Shown here: positions 45,620 through 53,885 of the stretch, piece by piece
How the letters are laid out: every line of letters starts with the position of its first letter
Numbering within the stretch: the first letter of the stretch is position 1
Assembly (NCBI RefSeq): GCF_025869515.1
Contig: NZ_JAOZVR010000016.1
Coordinates: forward strand, 1 to 64,000
DNA length: 64,000 bases
Direction of reading: 5' to 3'
Source of the DNA: Ferrovibrio sp.
Lineage (GTDB): Bacteria > Pseudomonadota > Alphaproteobacteria > Ferrovibrionales > Ferrovibrionaceae
Notes under the pieces: model-generated
Databases searched by the model: none
The model's input: the letters and a program-made list of their open reading frames with translations, nothing else
Told to the model about the DNA's origin: nothing
Position numbers and translations under genes: made by a program

Positions 45620-46591
45620 CTAGTCGTCGCCCGCGCCACGCGCGGTAACGTCCTTGACCCACAGACTGTGATGCTCGCGCGCCCAGTTCACGTCGACCTG
45701 GCCGCTGCCCATCGCATCGAAAGCGCCCTCCATGCCGATGCTGCCGATATAGATATGGGCGAGGATCACCGCCACCATCAGGATGCCGGCAATGGCGTGG
45801 ACCAGCTGCGCCAGCTGCATGCCGGCGATATCGGTGACGTAGAAAGGAAACATCAGCATATAGCCGCTGACTGCCAAGGCGGCGGCACCCAGCACAACCA
45901 GCCAGAAGATGATCTTCTGGCCACCGTTGAACTTGCCGGCCGGCGGATGCACACCTTTCTGCAGCAGCCCGCCACCCTGGCGAAACCACTCCATGTCGAT
46001 GGCATTGAAGATGTTGTGGCGAATCCACAGCACCGCCATCAGCAGCACGCCCAGCACGAAGGGGAAGCTGAGGAAGTTATGCGCCAGCTTGCCGAAGGCG
46101 GTGAGCCCAGTGAAAGCCTCCGGACCCATCACAGGCAGCAGCAGACTGCGGCCGAACGAGATGTTGAGGCCGCTCAGCCCCAGGATGACGAAGCAGATCG
46201 CTGTCAGCCAGTGAGCAAAGCGTTCGATGCCCTTGAAGCGTTCGATGGTGCGGCCCGACATGCCATGCTCGATCTTGATACGGCCGCGGATCGCCAGGAA
46301 AGCGGCAAGCGCCACCACGGTGAGCACCAGCAGCCAGCCGCCGGCCGATTTGACCGGACCTTCCAGCGTCTGGCGCCAGTCGCGACCCTGCGGCTGGATC
46401 AGCACGCCTGACTTGGCATCGGGAATCGAAACACGACCGGTGACGGGCCCGCCCTTGAGCTGCAGCAACAGCGCAGCCTCGTCGGCCGGGGCCTGCTGCT
46501 GGGCCGAAGCCGGCGCAACGGAACCGAGGCTGAGCATGATACCAAAGGCGAGCGCAGCCCAGATCGTGCGCTTGATGTTGAAAAGGCGCAT
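45620..46591 (-). CDS. fdhC: Formate dehydrogenase gamma subunit (cytochrome b)
   Basis: 323-residue membrane subunit that takes electrons from FdhB to quinone. A signal peptide (~1-30) and a periplasmic stretch precede an extra membrane helix (~85-105), then four b-type helices. Heme-ligand candidates are His in FAHWLTAICFVILGLSG, HNFLSFPFVLGV, and HAIAGILMVAVILAHIYIG. The track ORF extends too far; ATG 46591 starts the signal peptide. Last gene of the fdhA-fdhB-fdhC set. Confidence 0.93.
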   Translation of the reverse strand: MRLFNIKRTIWAALAFGIMLSLGSVAPASAQQQAPADEAALLLQLKGGPVTGRVSIPDAKSGVLIQPQGRDWRQTLEGPVKSAGGWLLVLTVVALAAFLAIRGRIKIEHGMSGRTIERFKGIERFAHWLTAICFVILGLSGLNISFGRSLLLPVMGPEAFTGLTAFGKLAHNFLSFPFVLGVLLMAVLWIRHNIFNAIDMEWFRQGGGLLQKGVHPPAGKFNGGQKIIFWLVVLGAAALAVSGYMLMFPFYVTDIAGMQLAQLVHAIAGILMVAVILAHIYIGSIGMEGAFDAMGSGQVDVNWAREHHSLWVKDVTARGAGDD

Positions 46592-46614
46592 CTTGTGTCT
46601 CCCTTGAACTGCGA

Positions 46615-47211
46615 TCAGGCCGCGGTGCCGGACTTGTAGGCCGTCGCCCAGCCCCAGGCACCGGAGCCATAGCCACGACGGCTGACGCGCTCCTTGTAAA
46701 TCTGGGCGATCACATCGCCGTCGCCGGCGAGCAGTGCCTTGGTCGAGCACATCTCGGCGCAGAGCGGCAGCTTGCCTTCGGCCAGACGGTTGGCGCCGTA
46801 TTTGGCATATTCTTCCTTGGTGTTGTCGGCTTCCGGACCGCCGGCGCAGAAAGTGCACTTGTCCATCTTGCCGCGGCTGCCGAAGTTGCCGACCTGCGGA
46901 TACTGCGGCGCGCCGAACGGGCAGGCGTAGAAGCAGTAGCCGCAGCCGATGCACAGGTCCTTGGAATGCAGGACCACGCCTTCATCGGTCTTGTAGAAGC
47001 AGTCGACCGGGCAGACGGCCATGCAGGGTGCATCTTCGCAATGCATGCAGGCCATCGAGATGGAGCGTTCGCCCTTGGCGCCGTCATTCAGCGTGACGAC
47101 GCGGCGGCGATTGATGCCCCACGGCACTTCATTTTCGTTCTTGCAGGCGGTGACGCAGGCGTTGCATTCGATGCAGCGCTCGGAGTCGCAGAGGAATTTC
47201 ATGCGGGCCAT
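46615..47211 (-). CDS. fdhB: Formate dehydrogenase beta subunit (4Fe-4S)
   Basis: 198-residue ferredoxin-like subunit with four Cys clusters: CIECNACVTACKNEN, CMHCEDAPCMAVCPVDC, CIGCGYCFYACPFGAP and the CTFC...CAEMC pair. It passes electrons from the Mo site to the cytochrome b. It lacks the C-terminal membrane helix seen in E. coli FdnH. Translated from ATG 47211 and 23 bases after fdhA. Confidence 0.95.
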   Translation of the reverse strand: MARMKFLCDSERCIECNACVTACKNENEVPWGINRRRVVTLNDGAKGERSISMACMHCEDAPCMAVCPVDCFYKTDEGVVLHSKDLCIGCGYCFYACPFGAPQYPQVGNFGSRGKMDKCTFCAGGPEADNTKEEYAKYGANRLAEGKLPLCAEMCSTKALLAGDGDVIAQIYKERVSRRGYGSGAWGWATAYKSGTAA

Positions 47212-47234
47212 GGTGTATCTCCCCTAACCTTCGC

Positions 47235-50135
47235 TCAGGCCGCTTCGATGCGGCAGAGCGTGGCCTTGTTCTCATGCATATGGGTGACCGGGTCGTAGCC
47301 GTAGGTGGTCACGCCGTTGACCGATTCACCGAGCACGATTGGATCGGCGCCCGGCGGATAGTTCTTGCGCTGGTCCACACCCTGCCAGAAGCCGGAGAAG
47401 TGGAACGGCATGAAGGCAACGCCTTTGCCGACGCGCGGCGTCACCATGGCTTTGACCCTGGCCTTGGCGTTGTTTTCCGGACCGTAGACCCAGACATTCT
47501 GGCCTTCCTTGATGCCAAGGCGGGCCGCGTCTTCCGGGTTGATCTCGACGAACATGTTCTGCTGCAACTCGGCCAGCCACTTGTTCGACCGGGTTTCTTC
47601 GCCACCGCCCTCGTATTCCACGAGACGACCGGAGGTGAGGATGATCGGGAAATCCTTGCTGACATCCTTGTCCTGGATGCTCTTGCCCAGATGCGGCAGA
47701 CGATAATCGCGGCGGTCGGCCATCGCCGGATACTTGGCGACAAGGTCGCGCCGCGAGGTATAGATCGGCTCGCGATGCACCGGGATCGGATCGGGCAGAC
47801 CGAAGGCATTGGCGCGCGCCTTGGCATTACCCATCGCCTGCACGCCATGCGCCATGGTGACGCGAATGATGCCGCAGCTCAGGTCGATCGCCCAGCCGAC
47901 CGCATCCGGATTGTTGCCGCCGATCTTCTCGATCGTGGCGCGTTCCGCGTCGGTCAGCTCCTTGTCCCAGCCCATCTTCTTGAGCAGGCCATAGGTGAAC
48001 TCGGGGTGGCCGTCCTGGATTTCCGAACCCAGCGGGTAGGACCCATCGGCCAGCAGCGACACGCCATTGCGCTCGACACCGAAACGGGCGCGGAAGGCGC
48101 CGCCGCCGTCTTTCACCGGCAGGTTGGTATTGTAAAGCACATGGGTGCCCGGATGTTTCATCTCCGGCGTGCCCCAACAGGGCCACGGCAGACCATAGAA
48201 TTCGCCCTTGAGCGGGCCCTTGGTGGCGCGCAGCGACACGATGTCGAAGTCGCCCTGGTTCGCCATATGCTCCTTCAGGCGCTCCGGCGACTGGCCGGAA
48301 TAGCCGATCGAGATGGTGCCCTTGTTGATCTCGCGCAGGATGTCTTCGACGTTCGGTTCGTCGCCCTCGTCGATCTTGATGTTCTTGAACAGCTCCTGCT
48401 CGAAACCGAGCTTCTTGGCCAGCTTGTACAGAATCCAGTGATCGGGCTTCGATTCGAAGACCGGCTTGACGATCTGTTCGCCCCACTGCAGCGAGCGATT
48501 CGAGGCGGTGCGTGAGCCGCGCGTCTCAAGCTGGGTGCAGGCCGGCAGCAGGTAGGTGCCGTTCTTGCGGTCCGGCAGGGCCGCGGCTGTGGTCGGATGC
48601 GGGTCGACCACGACCATCAGCTCGACCTTTTCCATGCCGGTGCGCATCTCGGGCATGCGCGGCACGGTGTTACCGCCATGGCCCCAGAAGAACATCGCCT
48701 TCACGTTGTCGGGCTGCTCCAAGTCCTTCTTGTCGATCATGACAGCATCGAACCAGCGGGTCGACGGGATGCCCTTGGTCTCCATGAACTTCTTGTCCTG
48801 GAAGCGGCTGAGCACCCAATTGTAGTCGACATCCCAGACGCGCGACCAATGCTTCCAGGCGCCTTCGACCAGGCCGTAATAGGCCGGCAGACTGGTGACG
48901 TCCAGGCCAAGATCCGTACAACCCTGAACATTGCAATGGCCGCGGAAGATGTTGGCACCGCCGCCTTCCACGCCGATGTTGCCGAGCGCGAGCTGCAGGA
49001 TCGACAGCGCACGCACGTTGGCGGTGCCGACGGTATGCTGCGTCACGCCCATGCACCAGATCAGGGTGCCGGGCTTGTTCTTTGCCATCAGCTCGGCGAC
49101 GCGCTTCATCTGCTCGCCGGGAACGCCGGTGACCTTCTCGGTCTCCTCCGGAGTCCACTTGGCGACTTCGGCGCGGATATCATCCATGCCGTAGACGCGC
49201 TGGCGGATGTATTCCTTGTCCTCCCAGCCGTTCTGGAAGATGTGCCAGAGCAGGCCCCAGATCACCGGGATATCGGTTCCGGGACGGATGCGCATGTATT
49301 CGGTGGCGTGCGCGGCCGTGCGCGTGAAGCGCGGATCGATCACCACCATCGGCGCGCGATTCTTTTCCTTGCCGCGCAGCACATGCTGCAGCGACACCGG
49401 ATGCGCCTCGGCGGGGTTGCCGCCCATGATCACGATGCATTTCGAATTGTGAATGTCGTTATACGAATTGGTCATCGCGCCGTAGCCCCAGGTATTGGCT
49501 ACGCCGGCGACAGTGGTCGAATGGCAGATACGCGCCTGGTGGTCGATATTGTTGGTGCCCCAGAAGGCGGCGAATTTGCGGAACAGGTAGCCGCCTTCGT
49601 TGGAGAATTTGGCCGAGCCGAGCCAGTAGGCCGATTCCGGACCGGACTTCTGGCGGATTTCCAGCAGCTTGTCGCCGATCTCGTTGATCGCGGTATCCCA
49701 GCTGATGCGGGTCCATTTCCCGTCGACCAGCTTCATCGGATATTTAAGGCGACGGTCGCCATGGGTGAGTTCGCGGATCGAGGCGCCCTTGGCGCAATGG
49801 GTGCCGAGATTGATCGGGCTGTCCCAGGTCGGTTCCTGCCCGACCCAGACACCGTTCTCGACTTCGGCGGTCACGGTGCAGCCGACCGAGCAATGGGTGC
49901 AGATATTCTTCTTCTTGACGAGATTGGCGCTCGATGAGGGCGCTGCTTTGGCAGTCTTGACCATTGCCGGCGTCAGCGCCGAAATGGCAGCCAGACCACC
50001 AGCAGCAAGACCCGAAGCCTTCAGAAAGCCACGGCGATCCATTGTCTGCAGGGCGGCGCCGGCCAGGATGCCGGACAGTTTGCCGCCGGCCTTCTGAGGC
50101 GCGGCGCCAGTGGTAGAGCTTTTCTTGATCAACAT
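47235..50135 (-). CDS. fdhA: Formate dehydrogenase alpha subunit (Mo-bisMGD, Cys form)
   Basis: 966-residue catalytic subunit oxidising formate to CO2. TAT signal DRRGFLKASG (RR at 34-35) follows a ~30-residue extension. A 4Fe-4S site is formed by C79, C82, C86 and C114. The Mo ligand is Cys 204 in RICHSTT, where E. coli FdnG has selenocysteine; thus no SECIS is required. MGD-binding segments include MGGNPAEAHPVSLQH, VIDPRFTRTAAHA and FFWGHGGNT. Exported folded with FdhB. Preceded by the small TAT gene. Confidence 0.96.
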   Translation of the reverse strand: MLIKKSSTTGAAPQKAGGKLSGILAGAALQTMDRRGFLKASGLAAGGLAAISALTPAMVKTAKAAPSSSANLVKKKNICTHCSVGCTVTAEVENGVWVGQEPTWDSPINLGTHCAKGASIRELTHGDRRLKYPMKLVDGKWTRISWDTAINEIGDKLLEIRQKSGPESAYWLGSAKFSNEGGYLFRKFAAFWGTNNIDHQARICHSTTVAGVANTWGYGAMTNSYNDIHNSKCIVIMGGNPAEAHPVSLQHVLRGKEKNRAPMVVIDPRFTRTAAHATEYMRIRPGTDIPVIWGLLWHIFQNGWEDKEYIRQRVYGMDDIRAEVAKWTPEETEKVTGVPGEQMKRVAELMAKNKPGTLIWCMGVTQHTVGTANVRALSILQLALGNIGVEGGGANIFRGHCNVQGCTDLGLDVTSLPAYYGLVEGAWKHWSRVWDVDYNWVLSRFQDKKFMETKGIPSTRWFDAVMIDKKDLEQPDNVKAMFFWGHGGNTVPRMPEMRTGMEKVELMVVVDPHPTTAAALPDRKNGTYLLPACTQLETRGSRTASNRSLQWGEQIVKPVFESKPDHWILYKLAKKLGFEQELFKNIKIDEGDEPNVEDILREINKGTISIGYSGQSPERLKEHMANQGDFDIVSLRATKGPLKGEFYGLPWPCWGTPEMKHPGTHVLYNTNLPVKDGGGAFRARFGVERNGVSLLADGSYPLGSEIQDGHPEFTYGLLKKMGWDKELTDAERATIEKIGGNNPDAVGWAIDLSCGIIRVTMAHGVQAMGNAKARANAFGLPDPIPVHREPIYTSRRDLVAKYPAMADRRDYRLPHLGKSIQDKDVSKDFPIILTSGRLVEYEGGGEETRSNKWLAELQQNMFVEINPEDAARLGIKEGQNVWVYGPENNAKARVKAMVTPRVGKGVAFMPFHFSGFWQGVDQRKNYPPGADPIVLGESVNGVTTYGYDPVTHMHENKATLCRIEAA

Positions 50136-50196
50136 CGGGGCGTCTCCCTAAGACGGGACTTGGGAATGGGCTGGTCGCGGGCCTGAACGTGCCGGC

Positions 50197-50409
50197 TCAG
50201 AGCCGGTTGCTGTCGTAATAGCGCTTCACGTGCTCGGTTTCCTTGTAGCGCTGCTTCTTGCGGGTCTCGGCATTCTCGGCAGCCTCGGCGCTGGTCGGCG
50301 CAACGACAACGCCGGCCACGGCAGCCGCGGCAGCGCCCACGCCTGCGGTGCGCAGGAAACTGCGACGATCGAGGGCATCTTTCTTCTCAGCGGATTTGTC
50401 TTTGCTCAT
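50197..50409 (-). CDS. Small TAT-signal protein of FDH loci
   Basis: 70-residue protein: charged N-terminus, TAT motif DRRSFLRTAG, hydrophobic Ala/Val stretch (~23-44), and a charged tail with KKQRYKETEHVKRYYDSNRL. ATG 50409 has GGAGGGAC upstream; the track start is too early. The family (formate dehydrogenase region TAT target) is known by position beside FDH genes. Its job is unknown; it may be an assembly or stability factor. It precedes fdhA by 61 bases. Confidence 0.88.
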   Translation of the reverse strand: MSKDKSAEKKDALDRRSFLRTAGVGAAAAAVAGVVVAPTSAEAAENAETRKKQRYKETEHVKRYYDSNRL

Positions 50410-50443
50410 GGCGGGTCCCTCCGTACGCGTGTGTGCCGGCCGC

Positions 50444-51253
50444 TCAGGCGGCCATGGCAAAGGCCTGATTTTCGATGGTGACGAACAACCGGCCGGCTGT
50501 GCCGAGCGGTCGATAGAGTTTCGCGCTGGGCGCCAGTTCGAGATCGGTGAAGAACCGCTCGCCCCAGGGCGCCAAATGCTGGCGGAACAGGCGTTCCTGC
50601 GTCGCCAGCTCGGCCGGACCGCGGCCTTCGCCGCCGCGGATCAGCAGGGCCATCAATTCGCACAGCGCGCCCATATGGTCCTCGGGTTCGGCGACATGAT
50701 CGGCCCGGGCATAACCCAGCTTCTCCATGTCGCCGCGCAGCTTGGCGAGCGGGCGTTCGTACAGAAAGCCGGTGCGGTAGAAAGAGGCATAGGGCACCAG
50801 TTCGCCGCGCGGCAGCCCGATGAACAGCGTGTCGTATTCGTCCTGGGCGCGTTCCAGCGAGGTGGTGCGGGCCGCTTCGGCCAGACTGGCGAGCGCCTGA
50901 CCCATTGGGCTGCTGTCGCCCCTGAGCTGGGCCAGCGCGGTCAGCAGCGCAGTATCGGGACGGCGCGCCAGGCCGCGGCCGAGCAATGCGTAAATCTGGG
51001 CGCGCCAGAGGTCTTCCTCGGCAATCGCCGGCAACGCATCGGGCGCCTGGGCGTCGGGATAGAGGTCGGGGCGCAGAGCGTGGCGCGTCACCTGGCCGCC
51101 GGTGGCGGTCTCGATGGCCAGGACATACTCGCCCGGCACCCGCTCGGCCTTGTTCAGCCAGTGCCAGACATTGGCCTGCTTCACGCCGAGCAGCCGGGCC
51201 AGTTGCGTCTGGCCCCCTACAATTTCAATCGCGTTCGAGAGTGCGCTGGTCAC
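50444..51253 (-). CDS. HTH (YdaS/Cro-like)-TorD chaperone fusion
   Basis: 269 residues in two domains. Residues ~1-65 form a Cro/YdaS-type HTH (IEIVGGQTQLARLLGVKQANVWHWL, then a LRPDLYP end). Residues ~75-265 form a TorD/DmsD-type redox chaperone (IYALLGRGLA, EYDTLFIGLPRGELVPYASFYRTGFLYERPL, EPEDHMGALCELMALLI). TorD proteins bind TAT signal and cofactor-free Mo enzymes; with DNA binding it could sense unassembled FdhA and regulate the operon. A palindrome sits 27 bases upstream of the start. Domain fusion is visible directly; the regulatory idea is inference. Confidence 0.9.
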   Translation of the reverse strand: MTSALSNAIEIVGGQTQLARLLGVKQANVWHWLNKAERVPGEYVLAIETATGGQVTRHALRPDLYPDAQAPDALPAIAEEDLWRAQIYALLGRGLARRPDTALLTALAQLRGDSSPMGQALASLAEAARTTSLERAQDEYDTLFIGLPRGELVPYASFYRTGFLYERPLAKLRGDMEKLGYARADHVAEPEDHMGALCELMALLIRGGEGRGPAELATQERLFRQHLAPWGERFFTDLELAPSAKLYRPLGTAGRLFVTIENQAFAMAA

Positions 51254-51279
51254 GAATCCCTTCCTGCCGGCGTTAACTT

Positions 51280-51293
51280 ACAAACTGATTTGT
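51280..51293. promoter_or_regulatory. Palindrome upstream of the HTH-TorD gene
   Basis: ACAAA-CTGA-TTTGT, a perfect 5-bp inverted repeat with a 4-base spacer, 27 bases upstream of the HTH-TorD start. Size and position suit an autoregulatory operator of a Cro-like dimer. Confidence 0.5.
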
Positions 51294-51360
51294 CGGGCGC
51301 CAATCAAAATCGGCATAACCTGCTGATATTTCAGGGTTTTTGCTGCACCTGCGAAATTTT

Positions 51361-51400
51361 GAGAGCGATTCTTATTCGCAGTTTATAAGGATTTTAAACT
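51361..51400. other. Fur-box-like sequence and inverted repeat upstream of the antiporter
   Basis: GAGAGCGATTCTTATTCGC (51361-51379) matches 11 of 19 positions of the classical Fur box by my alignment. Directly after it AGTTTA (51380-51385) and TAAACT (51395-51400) form a perfect 6-bp inverted repeat. Either may be a control site in this 240-base divergent region. Weak evidence. Confidence 0.3.
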
Positions 51401-51493
51401 GGAGCAGCGATGTATTAACCGCTGGGCAACTACCTGTATTCCCTGAGAGTTCGACGACCGCCCATCATTCTGTAGCGTAAGGATTTGACCGGC

Positions 51494-52738
51494 ATGCCGC
51501 ATGACGCCCCGCTGATCACCATGCTGGCTCTCGCATTCGTGATTGCGTTTGCCTTCGGCATGATCGCGCAGCAGTTTCGGCTCTCGCCGCTGGTCGGCTA
51601 CCTGCTGGCCGGCATTGCCGTGGGTCCGCACACACCGGGCTTCGTCGCCGACAGCGTGCTGGCGCAGCAGCTGGCCGAGATCGGCGTGATCCTGCTGATG
51701 TTCGGCGTCGGCCTGCATTTCTCGCCTGCCGACCTGATACGCGTGCGCTGGATCGCCATTCCCGGTGCGCTGGCGCAGATTGCCGTCGCCACCCTGCTCG
51801 GCTTCGGCATCGCGCAGCTGTTCGGCTGGGGCCTCGGCGGCGGCCTGGTCTTCGGGCTGGCGCTGTCGGTCGCCAGCACCGTGGTGCTGTTGCGGGCGCT
51901 CGAGGCGCGCGGCGAGGTCGACACTGACCAGGGCCGCATCGCGGTCGGCTGGCTGCTGGTCGAGGATATCCTGATGATCGTGGCGCTGCTGCTGCTGCCG
52001 GTTTTCGCCGATCTGCTGGGCGACCGCCCGAGCAGCAGCGACAGCAGCCTGGCGCTGACGCTCCTGATGACGGCAGTGAAAGTGGCGCTCTTTGCCGCAC
52101 TGGCGCTGGTGGTCGGCAAACGCGCGATTCCCTGGCTGCTGCAACATGTCGCCGACACCGGTTCGCGCGAACTGTTCACGCTGGCGGTGCTGGCTTGCGC
52201 GCTCGGCATCGCCTTTGGCGCCGCCATGCTGTTCGACGTCTCGTTTGCGCTCGGCGCTTTCTTCGCCGGCGTGATCATGAACGAATCTGACCTCAGTCAT
52301 GATGCCGCGCAGCGCTCGCTGCCGTTTCAGGATGCCTTCGCCGTATTGTTCTTCGTCTCGGTCGGCATGCTGTTCGAACCTGCCATCGTGTTCGAGGCGC
52401 CGCTCGCCCTGCTGGCGGTGGTACTGATCATCGTCCTGGGTAAATCGATTGCCGCCTTCCTGATCGTGCTGGCCTTCCGTCACCCGCTGACCACGGCGCT
52501 GACGGTCTCGGCCAGCCTGGCGCAGATCGGCGAATTCTCCTTCATCCTGGCCGGACTGGGCGTGTCCTTCGGGCTGCTGCCCGCGGAAGGCCGCGACCTG
52601 ATCCTGGCCGGCGCGCTGCTGTCGATTGCGCTCAATCCGCTGCTGTTCCGCGCGCTGGAGCCGCTGGAAGACTGGCTGCGCGCACGGCCGGATCTGCTGC
52701 GTCGGCTCGGCGCCGACAAGGAGGACGGCAGGTCCTAG
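51494..52738 (+). CDS. KefB/YbaL-like monovalent cation:proton antiporter
   Basis: 414-residue CPA2-type membrane antiporter with ~12 helices. Diagnostic segments are LSPLVGYLLAGIAVGPHTPG, LAEIGVILLMFGVGLHFSPADL, and VEDILMIVALLLLP. It ends soon after the last helices, so the TrkA-N/C regulatory domain usual in KefB/C and YbaL is missing. ATG 51494 is preferred over TTG 51485. It faces opposite to the FDH genes, its end overlapping the DUF3306 stop by 4 bases. Confidence 0.9.
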   Translation: MPHDAPLITMLALAFVIAFAFGMIAQQFRLSPLVGYLLAGIAVGPHTPGFVADSVLAQQLAEIGVILLMFGVGLHFSPADLIRVRWIAIPGALAQIAVATLLGFGIAQLFGWGLGGGLVFGLALSVASTVVLLRALEARGEVDTDQGRIAVGWLLVEDILMIVALLLLPVFADLLGDRPSSSDSSLALTLLMTAVKVALFAALALVVGKRAIPWLLQHVADTGSRELFTLAVLACALGIAFGAAMLFDVSFALGAFFAGVIMNESDLSHDAAQRSLPFQDAFAVLFFVSVGMLFEPAIVFEAPLALLAVVLIIVLGKSIAAFLIVLAFRHPLTTALTVSASLAQIGEFSFILAGLGVSFGLLPAEGRDLILAGALLSIALNPLLFRALEPLEDWLRARPDLLRRLGADKEDGRS

Positions 52739-53340
52739 CTGGGCAATGCCCCGCCATGCCGGCGGCGCGACAGCGACACTGCCGGCTCAGCTTCAACCGG
52801 CGCAGCTTCGACTGCCGGCTCAGGCCGGGAGACCTGCGCCACGGGCCGCTCATCCGGAACCGGCAAGGCCTGCTGCGGCTCGGCCGCTGCCTCCGGAACC
52901 GCCGGCGGCTCGTCTTCCGGCTTCGGCTCCTGGCTGAATCCCGAAAAGACCTTCTGCGCCATCTTCACCACATCGTCGCCCGGCAGCAGGTCGCCATAGC
53001 CCGGCGCGGTGAAATCCCAGTTGTAGTCGACCAGTGGCTGGTAATTCACCACGCTGGGCTCGACCAGCCAAAGTTTGCGCAAAGCCGCGGCCTTCAGGGC
53101 CGGGGGCACGCCCTTGCGCAGGAACAGGCTGAAATCGCTTTCGGCTGTCAGGCTGTCGATCGGCGGCAGCGAAGCCAGATCGATTTCGGGTTCGGCCTCG
53201 GTTTCCACGGCAGGGACAGCGTCCGTTTCCGGCGCCTGTTCCTGGCGCCGGATCTCGGCCTTGCGGCGCGACCAGCGCGACAGGAAGCTGCCGGCTTCCG
53301 CGTCGGTCGGGTCGGGCTTGCTGCGGTCGTCGCTGCTCAT
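52735..53340 (-). CDS. DUF3306 protein of the FDH cluster
   Basis: 201 residues. Family start FLSRWSRRKAE (~19-29) and the conserved core ESDFSLFLRKGVPPALKAAALRKLWLVEPSVVNYQPLVDYNWDF (~68-110, split), then an acidic Pro/Ala-rich tail. Function is unknown; such proteins occur only alongside FDH loci. Overlaps the DUF3305 stop by 4 bases, so coupled. Last gene of the accessory operon. Confidence 0.88.
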   Translation of the reverse strand: MSSDDRSKPDPTDAEAGSFLSRWSRRKAEIRRQEQAPETDAVPAVETEAEPEIDLASLPPIDSLTAESDFSLFLRKGVPPALKAAALRKLWLVEPSVVNYQPLVDYNWDFTAPGYGDLLPGDDVVKMAQKVFSGFSQEPKPEDEPPAVPEAAAEPQQALPVPDERPVAQVSRPEPAVEAAPVEAEPAVSLSRRRHGGALPS

Positions 53341-53882
53341 TCGTCTTCCGGCACCTGTCGCAACGGATCGGATTCGTAAAGCCGCGTGCGCCGCGCCAGC
53401 GCTTCGGGGTCGGCGCGGTCACGCTTGCGCTTGTAATGCTCTTTCGTGGGCGGGTGGCGGCGCACGTAATCCTGCATCCATTCCAGGATCGCCGTCGGCA
53501 TCGGCACGAAATCGACAATGTCGTCGCCGGTATCGTTATGGGCATGCGCTTCACCCGGGTCGACCGAAGCGCCGTACAGGGCAATGCCAGGTTCCACATC
53601 GCTGTTGCGCAGGAAGACCCAGACAGCGGGCTGCGCGCTTTCGATATTGTAGACGTAGGTCTCGCTTTCATGGCGATACAGCGCCAGTTCGGCATCGCCG
53701 GCATAGAACTGCACCCAGCCTTCGCCCTCGGCCAGCCTGGTCCAGGGCGCCGAGTCCGGTACGCCGGGCAGCACCTGCACCGGGCGCCAGCTGTAATCCT
53801 TCCAGGGATTGTCGAGCTTGCGACGCTCCAGGATCACACCGACGCGGCGGATTTCGGTTTCAGGCGGCAGGATATCGGTCAT
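53337..53882 (-). CDS. DUF3305 protein of the FDH cluster
   Basis: 181 residues. The core RRVGVILERRKLDNPWKDYSWRPVQVLPG and ELALYRHESETYVYNIESAQPAVWVFLR matches DUF3305. The C-terminal ~40 residues are basic (KEHYKRKRDRADPEALARR). Predicted cytosolic. Partner of DUF3306 by overlap and constant association. Proposed to aid FDH maturation; untested. Confidence 0.88.
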   Translation of the reverse strand: MTDILPPETEIRRVGVILERRKLDNPWKDYSWRPVQVLPGVPDSAPWTRLAEGEGWVQFYAGDAELALYRHESETYVYNIESAQPAVWVFLRNSDVEPGIALYGASVDPGEAHAHNDTGDDIVDFVPMPTAILEWMQDYVRRHPPTKEHYKRKRDRADPEALARRTRLYESDPLRQVPEDE

Positions 53883-53885
53883 GTC

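Noticed and set aside
49524-49532. Selenocysteine in FdhA
   Set aside because: The Mo-ligand codon reads as cysteine (RICHSTT) with no in-frame TGA.
51383-52483. Minus-strand ORF of 366 residues (track)
   Set aside because: Shadow of the KefB-like antiporter on the plus strand; the protein is Gln/His/Arg-rich noise.
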